This document shows, in pieces, positions 44,385-53,782 of a stretch of DNA of 64,000 nucleotides. Source of the DNA: Hemerocallis citrina. Taxonomy: Eukaryota; Streptophyta; Magnoliopsida; Asparagales; Asphodelaceae. The notes beneath the pieces are model-generated. The model was not told the origin of the DNA, searched no databases, and saw nothing but the letters and a program-made list of their open reading frames with translations. Location: positions 37,083,565 to 37,147,564 of the forward strand of contig CM030362.1 of NCBI GenBank assembly GCA_017893485.1. Reading direction: 5' to 3'. Position 1 is the stretch's first letter. Each line of letters opens with the position of its first letter. Both the position numbers and the translations under genes were made by a program.

Positions 44385-47300
44385 GTGATAACCCTAGACG
44401 TTACTGCGGGAAGCACCCCTACTACCCGGACCGAGCCGATGGACTTCATGGTCGTCGACGTCCCGGCAGCATACAATGTCATCCTAGGCCGCCCCGGCCT
44501 AGCCGCCCTTGAGGCTGTCCCCTCGGCATACCACTTGAAGATGAAGTTCCCCACTCGGTCGGGAGTAGGGGAAGTCAGGGGAAGCCAGGAAACAGCTCGG
44601 AAGTGCTACATGACTTCCACAGGGGGACCAGTGCTCTCGCTCGAGACACTAGAAATCCCCGAGCCGAAGGCCCGCCCAACGTCCGAGCCGGCGGACGAGT
44701 TAGAAGAAGTACTCTTCTCGGATGAGGATCTGAGCCGAAAATTCCTCGTCAGCAAGTCCTTGCCGACCGTGCTGTTCTCAGACTTGGTGAGGTGCATCAG
44801 GAATAACCGCGACTTATTTTCTTGGTCAGCCGCGGACATGCCCGGCATCTCCGAAGACTTGCTCGTCCATCGCCTAAGCGTCGAACCGGGGTGCAAACCG
44901 GTTCAGCAGAAGAGGCGAAAGTTCGCTCCCGAGCGACAGCAGGCAATCAAGGAAGAAGTGGATAAACTACTGAAGGCTAAGTTCATCCAGGAGGTAAATT
45001 ATCCCGAGTGGCTGTCGAATGTTGTAATGGTCAAGAAGTTCAATGGCTCGTGGAGGATATGCATCGACTTCACCGACCTGAACAAGGCGTGTCCGAAGGA
45101 TCCATTCCCGCTCCCGAACATCGACACCCTTATCGACGCCACCTCAGGCCATGAGCTCCTCAGCTTCATGGATGCCTTCTCGGGGTACAATCAAATCCGA
45201 ATGTTCCCTCCGGACATTCCGAAGACCTCCTTCGTCACTGACCAAGGTCTCTACTGCTACCGAGTAATGCCGTTCGGCCTGAAAAACGCGGGCGCCACCT
45301 ACCAACGCCTCGTCAACAAGGTCTTCCAGAACCAGATCGGCCGAAACATGGAGGTGTACGTTGATGACATGCTTGTCAAGAGCATCCACGGCACCGACCA
45401 TGTTGCCGACCTCCAGGAAGCCTTCGGTGTATTGAGGAAGTACAACATGCGGCTGAACCCGAACAAGTGTGCGTTCGGGGTCTCCTCGGGAAAATTCCTC
45501 GGCTTCATGGTAAGCCAGCGAGGAATCGAAGCTAACCCCGAGAAGATTAAGGCCATATTAGACATGGCCCCGCCTCGGAACGTCAAGGAGGTGCAGAAGC
45601 TCACCGGTCGGCTCGCAGCTATCGGTCGGTTCCTCTCCAAGTCAGGGGAAAAGTGCCTCCCCTTCTTCAAAGCACTCCGGGGGGCTAAAGGATTTGAATG
45701 GGGCCAAGCACAGCAAGAATCGTTCGACCAGCTGAAAGCCTATCTGGTGAACCCCCCTCTGCTCAGTAAGCCGGTCCCGGGCGAGCCTCTCTTCATCTAC
45801 TTGGCCGCTTCCGAGCAGACCTTGAGCGCTGTCTTGGTAAGAGAAGAGGACCGGACCCAAAGGCCCATTTACTACGTGAGCAAGGTGCTTCGGGACGCCG
45901 AGCTCCGCTATCCGAGGATAGAGAAGATGGCCTACGCTCTGGTCATGGCAGCAAGAAAGCTTCGGCCCTACTTCCAATCTCACTCGGTCGTTGTCCTCAC
46001 CGATCAACCCCTAAAGCAGATCCTCCACAAGCCAGAGACCTCGGGTCGGCTGATGAAATGGTCCGTAGAGCTGAGTCAGCACGACATCTCTTATCAGCCT
46101 CGGACGGCAATCAAGGCCCAGGCCCTCACCGATTTCATTATGGAATCCACTATTCCTGAAGTCGGCCACGTCCCGAATGGGCCCCCCATTTGGACAGTCT
46201 TCGTGGACGGATCCTCTTGCAATGAAGGAAGCGGCGCCGGCATCATCCTGAGCGGCCCTGACAACTTCGTCCTCCAGTATGCGATCCGCATGAACTTCAA
46301 GGCCTCGAACAACGAGGCGGAGTACGAGGCTCTCATAGCTGGGCTCGGACTCGCCCGAAGTGCTGGGGCGCAGCGCCTCCGGATTCACAGTGATTCCCAG
46401 CTAGTCGTGAACCAGGTCTTGGGCGAATATGAGGCCAGGGACGAGCGAATGGCGAAGTACCTCGCCAAGGTCCGGGACCTTATGGGCCGATTCGGAGAAG
46501 CCATCATCCAACGGGTCCCCCGGGAGAACTCACAAGCCGATGCTCTCTCCAAATTGGCCTCGTCTTCGCTGCAAGGTCTAGAACAGACCGTACTGATCGA
46601 AGTCCTCTCTAAACCGAGCATCGAGGACGAGGCACCTAGCTCGGTGGAGTCATTGCCGGTCATGCTGCAGGACAATTGGATAAAGCCACTGGTAGAATTC
46701 CTAAGGGACGGAGTTCTGCCCCCGGACCCCAAGGAAGCACGCCGAGTCAGAACTCGGGCTGAGCGCTATGTCTTGATCGATGGCGTCCTATACAAGCGCT
46801 CCTTCTCTCAAATAGATGGCTGACCATATCTAAGGTGCCTCTCTCCGGATCAGGCCGAATATGCCCTACAGGAGCTTCATGAAGGGATCGGAGGGGCACA
46901 TTCCGGATTTAGGTCTTTGGCCCGGAAAGCTTTGAACTATGGGTACTTCTGGCCGACCCTTCTCCAAGACGCCGAGCGGCACGTTCGGCAATGCAGCTCC
47001 TGTCAAAGACACTCTAACATCCGACGACTCCCTCAGGCCAACCTCGCCTCCCTATCAAGTCCCATCCCCTTCGCAATGTGGGGGATGGACTTACTAGGGC
47101 CCTTCCCTCCAGCTCCGGGTCAGTTCAAATTCTTGGTCGTAGCCATCGACTACTTCTCCAAGTGGGTCGAGGCCGAGCCTCTCGCCAATATAACCGAGAA
47201 CAAAGTGGTGCAGTTCTTCTGGAAGAGCATCATATGCAGATTCAGTGTCCCCCGCGTCCTCGTGGCGGACAACGGGACTCAGTTCACTGGCACAGCATTC

Positions 47301-47942
47301 CGAGCCCTATGCGATGACCTCGTCATTCAGCAGCGCTTCTCGTCCGTCTCACACCCTCAGTCGAACGGACAGGCCGAGAATGCTAATAAGCAGATCCTCG
47401 CAGGAATCAAGAAAAGGTTGGACAAGTGCTCCAAAGGTTTGTGGGTCGACCAACTCCCTAATGTGTTGTGGAACTACCGCACAAGCAAGCAGACGCCCAC
47501 CGGAGAGTCGCCTTTCAACCTTACTTATGGGGCCGAGGCCGTGATACCCCTCGAGGTCGGAATACCTTCCCCTCGTCTCACAGCCTATGACGAAGCACAG
47601 AATGCCAGGGACCTCAGAGGAAACTTGGACCTGATAGATGAACTAAGGGAAAGGGCATCAATCCGGCAGCAGAATTACCGAAGAAGGGTCGAGCTAGCGT
47701 ACAACAAAAAGGTCCGACCCGCTGACCTTAAGCAAGGAGATTTGGTCTTGAGAAAGCTAGCCATATCCCTCCCCAGTCAGAAGAGCAAGTTAGCTCCGAA
47801 TTGGGAAGGGTCGTACCGGATCACAAAAGTTGTTCGGCCTGGGGCATACCGACTTGAAGACATGGATGGCAGAGAGCTCCCGAGGACTTGGAATGCCCAC
47901 CACCTCCTGAAATACCAAGAGAGCGCTCCGGCGCCTCTCTAA
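44385..47942 (+). pseudogene. Tat-2 pol: PR-RT-RH-aRNH-IN, one internal stop
   Basis: Open from 44385 to a TGA at 46821-46823, then in the same frame to 47942. RT: ICIDFTDLNKACPKDPFPLP, SFMDAFSGYNQIRMF, and an intact YVDD (about 45358). First RNase H: PIYYVSKVLRDAELRYPRIE and LTDQPLKQILHKPE, though its first catalytic Asp region reads YLAAS. Second, archaeal-type RNase H: FVDGSSCNEGSGAGI, NNEAEYEALIAGL, IHSDSQLVVNQ and QADALSKLAS, so D-E-D-D are all present. Integrase: HHCC region (ELHEGIGGAHSG, QCSSCQRH) and DDE in MDLLGP, LVADNGTQF and GQAENAN. It ends AHHLLKYQESAPAPL. The internal TGA fits a CGA-to-TGA change between RNase H and integrase. Confidence 0.93.
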
Positions 47943-48031
47943 GTAATCCGAGGTGTCGAACCATTCCTCTCCTCTAACTTGTAACCTGTCCCATGAATTG
48001 TACTATGTAAAACGGTTCGCCGTCAAATATC

Positions 48032-48037
48032 AATAAA
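48032..48037 (+). promoter_or_regulatory. Possible poly(A) signal after Tat-2 pol
   Basis: AATAAA 90 bp after the pol stop and before the tandem array, in the same relative place as in Tat-1. Confidence 0.4.
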
Positions 48038-48090
48038 GAAAAGTTCTATTATGTTTGTGAGTTTGCATGTTTCTCTCCCCTCTTATTTAA

Positions 48091-48750
48091 CCAATGGGTC
48101 GGAGTCCAACACTCGGCTCGACTTTACCTCCTCGGCTCGTCTCCGGACGAACCAGGGGTAGATCGCCGTTCGGAATTGCTTCCACAGCCGTTGAACTATA
48201 CCGATGGTTCGGAGTCCAACACTCGGCTCGACTTTACCTCCTCGGCTCGTCTCTGGACGAGCCAGGGGTAGATCGCCGTTCGGAATTGCTCCCACAGCCG
48301 TTGAACTATACCGATGGTTCGGAGTCCAACACTCGGCTCGACTTTACCTCCTCGGCTCGTCTCCGGACGAGCCAGGGGTAGATCGCCGTTCGGAATTGCT
48401 CCCACAGCCGTTGAACTATACCGATGGTTCGGAGTCCAACACTCGGCTCGACTTTACCTCCTCGGCTCGTCTCCGGACGAACCAGGGGTAGATCGCCGTT
48501 CGGAATTGCTCCCACAGCCGTTGAACTATACCGATGGTTCGGAGTCCAACACTCGGCTCGACTTTACCTCCTCGGCTCGTCTCTGGACGAGCCAGGGGTA
48601 GATCGCCGTTCGGAATTGCTCCCACAACCGTTGAACTATACCGATGGTTCGGAGTCCAACACTCGGCTCGACTTTACCTCCTCGGCTCGTCTCCGGACGA
48701 ACCAGGGGTAGATCGCCGTTCGGAATTGCTCCCACACCCGTCGAGCTCCA
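48091..48750 (+). repeat. Tat-2 tandem array, six 110-bp units
   Basis: Units start at 48091, 48201, 48311, 48421, 48531 and 48641, each opening CC(G/A)ATGG(T/G)TCGGAGTCC. The inner units are almost identical, and a degenerate seventh start lies at 48751. The 110-bp length is not a multiple of three, yet both strands are open in several frames, which produced spurious ORFs. No spacers are present, so this is not a CRISPR array. It lies between pol and the antisense unit. Confidence 0.97.
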
Positions 48751-48894
48751 ACGATGGTCCCGGGGGCCAACACTTGGTTCCCAGTCCATCTAAACTACCC
48801 CGGTAGATCGATGCCGGCCCTTCGTTCGAACACAAAAGTCCGAACTCTCCTAACTATTAGCCGAAGACCGAAGACCCACAAATTCGGTCGGCTT

Positions 48895-49132
48895 CCGAGC
48901 AAGTGGCTTCCCGAGCGTGTAAACGGGGAAAACACACTTTCCCCTCAACTTTCGTGCGTGATCTCGATCAGACGGCTCAGATCATGCCACCTGCGTAAAA
49001 CGACAAGATAACGTTTTCTTGGGAACTGAGCCGCCTCGAGATTCGCGCCTACGTTCGACGGCTCAGATCTCGCCACCTGCTCTAAGCGACAAAATAGCAC
49101 TTTCTTGGGTACAGAGCCGCCTAGGGATTCGT
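48895..49132 (+). repeat. Left copy of the Tat-2 flanking repeat
   Basis: Begins CCGAGCAAGTGGCTTCCCGAGC and contains CTTTCCCCTCAACTTTCG, GATCTCGATCAGACGGCTCAG and CGACAAGATAACGTTTTCTTGG. The last part is duplicated inside the block. Directly oriented relatives lie right of the antisense unit at 53783, 55189, 55412 and 55655. Confidence 0.85.
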
Positions 49133-49367
49133 GCCGTACCGTGTCAGAACCACTAAACGACAAAGTGCCGTACCCCTGGGGATCCATTCGGCTAAACAGA
49201 CACGCTCAGTTCAAAGATCTCGGCACGACCGATACAGTTATAAGCAAAGACGAATATGCAAAGCAACAAAAGGGAATTTTATTAATTGTCGGCACATAGT
49301 ACAAAACATTCCATTACAAAGTGTTGGCAAACAAAACATACAATGCCCGACCCACTGCACTTGTCTC

Positions 49368-49814
49368 TCATAAGAAAGCATCCTCACCAAACTGTTCGTC
49401 CTCCTCGGCTGGCAGCTCCTCTGCCTCCCCCCGGAGCTTCGCCATTACAGCCTGCAAGTGCCACATCTCCGAGAGCAAGTCATCCCGCTCGGCAATAATC
49501 TTCGACTGAATGTGCCGAATGCTTTTGACCCGAAGAGCGTTGCTGAATGCGGTCTGCGAGCCTTCATCCTCTCCTGCGGGGCTCAGCTCGACGATCTTAT
49601 TCTCCAAGCGTTGGATCTCGGCTTCCCGGAGACTGAGGACCAACGAAAGGTGGTCCCACTCACTCTCGGCTCGGCGTAACTTCAGATCGGCGCTCCTGGG
49701 GCTCAGAACCACCGTTCCAGAGGTGGCCTCGGATTCGGAGTCATCATTCGAACGCTCGGAGTCCGAGCCATGGATCGTCACGACGAGCTGAAAAGAAGGG
49801 AAAACGAATAACAC
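49368..49814 (-). CDS. Antisense ORF C (coiled-coil protein or exon)
   Basis: Minus-strand open frame preceded by a strong acceptor (CCTTCTTTTCAG), so its first codons may be intron and the exon would start near LVVTIHGSDSE. The text EAEIQRLENKIVELSPAGED and IIAERDDLLSEMWHLQAV predicts coiled coil. There is no good in-frame ATG at the front, which favours a downstream exon spliced to something upstream, perhaps ORF B. The stop lies at 49368. Function unknown. Confidence 0.5.
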   Translation of the reverse strand: MLFVFPSFQLVVTIHGSDSERSNDDSESEATSGTVVLSPRSADLKLRRAESEWDHLSLVLSLREAEIQRLENKIVELSPAGEDEGSQTAFSNALRVKSIRHIQSKIIAERDDLLSEMWHLQAVMAKLRGEAEELPAEEDEQFGEDAFL

Positions 49815-49953
49815 AGTTTCAATACACTGCCGAAGTTTAACACTTGAAAATTTTTCAGAACTATTTGCATTCAGACATAATAGTGTTACAGACGGTCGAC
49901 CGACCCCACAACTAAGTTGTTACAACGACCAACAAAAATGGAAAACGACATAA

Positions 49954-50790
49954 TCAGGGCCTCTTCGGAAGGGGAATGCTTCGGTTTAGGGAAACGCGAG
50001 GACGACGAGGCCTACCCTCCGAGCTCGACCCTAAACCAACGAAGCGCGATCCCCCTTCACTGCTAGTCCTAACAGCGGCGCCAACCGAAGCCCCGCTCGA
50101 CGAAACAGCCGCGCTGCTCTGAGCATCGGCCGGACTTCGCCTGGTCATAGGCGAGCGCGTCGCAAGTTCGTAAAACGTAATCCCCCTCTCGCTTTCTTCG
50201 CGAGTGCACGAAGTGCTGCGTACATTAGCTCTCTCCGGCGCGGGCTTGAGCGACGCGATCTCCTCCTCCAGTTCGATAATCCTATCCCTCAAGACGACGT
50301 CCTTCGCCAACTTCTTCGGTCGAGGAGCCCTCAACGAGCCCGAGGCATTGGAACTATCAGTTGCGAGCCGCCGGTAGTGGGTGACCTCAATCCCCCTATC
50401 TATTGTGATCCTTCTGAGCCTGTCGACTTCGGCCGACAGCTTCTTGCGCTCGGCCAACGCCTCCTCCAGCTCGGACGCCAGCTTCTCTGCCTCCGCTGAG
50501 CGTTCCTTCTCCGATAGCTCCAAGTATTGGACCTCGGCCAAAAGGTCGTCATTCCTCTGCTCGACGGCAGTAAGCTCCCCACGGAGCCGCTCGACTTCCC
50601 CTTCGGGACCAGGGGCTTGGGAGCGCTTCCGCAGTTGATGCAGCTCGTGACAGTACCTCCTTAGAAGTGCCCTCACCTCCTCCGCCTGGCCGAGCAGGAG
50701 AAACCGCCTCTGTCGGCTGTCCGAGAGTTCACGCTTCAATTTGGCCAGCTCCTTCCGAAGGAAGACGAGCTCCGTGACCGGACCGAACAT
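49954..50790 (-). CDS. Antisense ORF B (coiled-coil protein)
   Basis: The frame opens at ATG 50790 (MFGPVTELVFLRKELAKLKR), directly after an acceptor-like TTTTCAG|GTG, and gives 278 residues. A long coiled coil (about residues 5-125) has VERLRGELTAVEQRNDDLLAEV and ELEEALAERKKLSAEVDRLR text, followed by a Ser/Arg-rich tail with PMTRRSPADAQSSAAV. No enzyme motif is seen. It is the second ORF of the antisense cassette, and Tat-1 has a remnant at the same place. The role is unknown. Confidence 0.65.
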   Translation of the reverse strand: MFGPVTELVFLRKELAKLKRELSDSRQRRFLLLGQAEEVRALLRRYCHELHQLRKRSQAPGPEGEVERLRGELTAVEQRNDDLLAEVQYLELSEKERSAEAEKLASELEEALAERKKLSAEVDRLRRITIDRGIEVTHYRRLATDSSNASGSLRAPRPKKLAKDVVLRDRIIELEEEIASLKPAPERANVRSTSCTREESERGITFYELATRSPMTRRSPADAQSSAAVSSSGASVGAAVRTSSEGGSRFVGLGSSSEGRPRRPRVSLNRSIPLPKRP

Positions 50791-50990
50791 CACCTGAAAA
50801 GCGGAGATAAATCCGATACCCAACACTTGAAAACATCTACGACTAGCCACACACAAATCCGAGGCTCGACACTTGGACAAATTTTGGCCAAACAAAATGC
50901 TTTTCATTCAAAACAAAAGCGGTGGCCAGTCCGCAATGAGGCTTACAAAAAGAAAACAAAACGAGAAAAGACTAAAAGAAGACAACCGCG

Positions 50991-53404
50991 TCAGGGGTCG
51001 ACCTTTTTACCGCTCGGGTCCGTCGACCCCCCGGTCTTGTCCTCGCCACCGCCCTCGCCTCCGCCTTCGCTCCAACTCTCCTCCCCGGAGTCATCTTCCT
51101 CCTCGCCCTCGGCTTCGGTCTCCCCGGGGCCTTCGACGGGTTCCGTCTCTCCCTCGGGACCGAGCAGACCCTCGGTAATCCCTTCCTCCCCCTCCACGGG
51201 CTCGTAGAAATTATAGGAGGACGTGTCGAAGCCCGGGTTCCTTGCGGCTACGTGGGTCAGGGCACGGCCGTAGGCGTCCAGCATGTTCTGGATCATGTGC
51301 TGCGCAGCCTCCTCCTGCACGGCCTTCTTCACCTTCGTCACCTTCTTCAGATGGTTGGCCTTGATCCTCTCAGCCCTCTTCCGAGCGGTCTCTGCTTCCG
51401 ACCGAGCTTTGGCCAGCTCCTCCTTCAGCTCGGCAACCTCCTTCTCAGCTCCCGACCGAGCGCTGGCCAGCTCCTCCTTCAGCTCGGCCACATCCTTCTC
51501 CGAGGCCTCAAGCTTGGCCGCCGTGTCCTTTGACACCTGAACGGCGTCAGCCAGCTGCTTCCCCAGCCCCTCCACTTCGGTGGCCCTCTTCGTCGAAAGA
51601 AGCAGCTCGGAATCAAGCTGCTTCGCGACCCTGACGCGCTCCGCCCTCTCCTTCTCCTTCTCCTGATCCTTCTTCGCCAACTCCTCGACCAAGAAATTGA
51701 AGTGGCAGAGGGTCTGGAAGAGAACAACACGTTAAAATCCGAGCCCAAGAACTTAGAAAAATTCCAAGGAAGAAATTTGGATAAAGAAGAACACAGCATA
51801 CGTACCGACATGGTGTTCCGGGCTATCTGCATCACGGCGTCCCCTGCCATCCCGGCCTTCAGGGTCGCTCGATCCTTCGGGGTCGGCAGGTGCCTCACCG
51901 CCTCCATGCAGATGTTTCCGTCGCCCAAAAAGCCGTCGACGTTCATCACCTGCCAATCGGGGACAAAGATCTGTTTATGACGCTCGGTCAAGATCTTCTC
52001 CGCGTCGGAGGTAAGGGGCGGAACTGGGAGGAACAGCGCATCCGTCACCCCGAACCCACTGCTCGACGGACCGGGAGCGTCCGCCTCCGAGGTAGGAGCA
52101 GGTGCATCCGAGGCGAGGGGATCGGGGAACACGACCCCCCCTGCTCGGGGATCGCAACCTTCGTTGGAGAGACAAGGACCTCGATCTCCCCCTCCTTGAG
52201 GACCGCGACTTTCGGTTGGTCGGCAGTCTTCACAACCGAGGCCTTCTTCGAGGCCCGGCTGTCCTGAGGCGCTGCCGACGGCCTCTTCTTCTTCTCCTGC
52301 TCTGCCCTGCCCTTCGCCACCAGAGCCTTGTAATCGAGCTTCATCGTCTCTGCAAAAGCCGAATGAAAAAACTTAGAAGAATTTTCATAAACTTTAAACA
52401 AGGAGTATAAATACCAGATGCGTACGAGGGTCAATCGGACTGAGACCCCCACGGAACAGATGCTCCTCCGTAATATCTTTCCAGCTTAGCACTGGCAGGG
52501 CGAGGAGCTTCTTCTGGACCTCAGCTTCCTCAGCATTCAGCGGGACATCCTTCTTTGTATGCTTGGGCAGGCCATCCTTCGCCCAAACCGTCGGTATCAC
52601 CCATGGCGTCAGGTTTCGGACGAGGAAGTATTTGTCCTTCCAATGTTTGATCGAGTCCGGGTTCTCGATCAACTTAACTCCTGTCCGAGGAGAAAGGAAA
52701 AACCTCTGCTCGTCCCGCCTCGGCTGGCAAGGTCGGAAGAGACTCCGAAAAAGGTACATAGTCGGCTTAGCGCCGATCTCTTGGCATCGGAGGAGGAACG
52801 CCACGACGTGCCTCCATGTGTTCGGCATCAGTTGGGCGGGACTCAAACCGTACCAGACCAAGACTTCAACAACGAACGGGTGGAGGGGAAAGCGGAGCCC
52901 GGCGATGAGGGAATCGACCGGAAAGACACATACGTCCGGTGAGGACTTAGTGTTGGCTCGGAACCCCGGCCCAGGAAGGAGCAACACATACTCAAGAGGG
53001 ATCTGGAAACCCTCTCGGATCAGACGAAGATCTGTCTCGGTGAGAGTCGAGATCCTATGATCGACCTCGGACAGCTCCCTAGGCTCGTTCTCCTCCACCA
53101 GTTTAGCCGTACCTTGAGTAACCCTCTCCAAGGTATCCTCGGCGTAATCCCGGACGCCTCCCACACTCGACACGGCGATGGGCTGCCGACCAAACGCCCC
53201 CGCTCTCTTCGGCGTCTCCACTATCGTGATTACGGCTTTACCCTTTCGGGACTCCGCCGCGACTTCCTCGGGCACTTCGGCCACTTCACCCTCTTTATCC
53301 GGACGAACAACGTCTTGCTCGCTCGGCTCCATTACTCCCTTCCCTTTATCCCCTCGGCCAACGGCTTGCTCCGAGGCGGGGGTCTCAGCCGAAACCTTAA
53401 CCAT
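50991..53404 (-). CDS. Antisense gene A: Transposase_28-like plus coiled-coil protein, three exons
   Basis: Exons on the minus strand are 53404-52415, 52347-51806 and 51713-50991, with introns of 67 and 92 nt (GTATTT...GCAGAG; GTACGT...TTCCAG). Exon 1 (330 residues) has the pattern of the Pfam 'putative gypsy type transposon' domain (PF04195, Transposase_28): LLLPGPGFRANT, GLRFPLHPFVVEVLVWYGLS and PAQLMPNTWRHVVAFLLRC. Exon 2 has FVPDWQVMNVDGFLGDGN and RATLKAGMAGDAVMQIARN. Exon 3 is a coiled coil (VAELKEELAKARSEAETARK) with an acidic Glu/Gly tail. A G-run in exon 2 (C-run at about 52134-52140) carries a one-base shift, so this copy is broken. Such genes occur in plant Tat elements; their job is not known. 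Confidence 0.8.
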
Positions 53405-53594
53405 GTTTTCCTAAAAAGAGAAGGGAAAGAGACTGACCTTGAAGTGACAGGTGCGGTCGGAAAGTTCGCCGGAACTAGGAACGCTACCGCGACAGCTAGC
53501 AACGCCACCAGAGAGCTAAAAACTTCGAAGCGGAGTAAAAACTGGAGAGAGAGAGTAAAAGTGAAAAGTGAGACTTGGTCTTAGGGGGGGTGAA

Positions 53595-53604
53595 GATTTA
53601 TAGT
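53595..53604 (-). promoter_or_regulatory. TATA box of the antisense unit
   Basis: Minus-strand ACTATAAATC lies about 190 bp upstream of the gene A ATG (53404). It is followed on that strand by a CT-rich leader (TCTCTCTCTC at about 53548). This is a plausible independent promoter driving transcription towards pol. Activity is inferred. Confidence 0.55.
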
Positions 53605-53782
53605 AAAATTGGGACGTCCCTTGGACTTCCAATGAAAGTTCGCGACTTTTGGGCTGCTCTCGAAACGTCGCGAAGGCCCATCACCGCTACCTCTCTCACC
53701 AAGTCAACTGACTCGGCTCCAGGGGTTCCAAATCCGAGCTACAAGCGATCCGAACACGCCGGCAGTAGGATCCGATCGGAAT

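Noticed and set aside
43404..46732. Many minus-strand ORFs over Tat-2 gag-pol, up to 242 codons
   Set aside because: GC-rich sense coding sequence leaves the complementary frames open; none has domain content.
48091..48750. Regular 110-bp direct repeats resembling a CRISPR-like array
   Set aside because: Units are head-to-tail with no unique spacers, lie inside an LTR retrotransposon of a plant genome, and no cas genes exist.
48083..48806. Series of ~70-95-residue ORFs on both strands in the array
   Set aside because: They are the same 110-bp unit read in shifting frames; no domain and no start-site conservation beyond the repeat itself.
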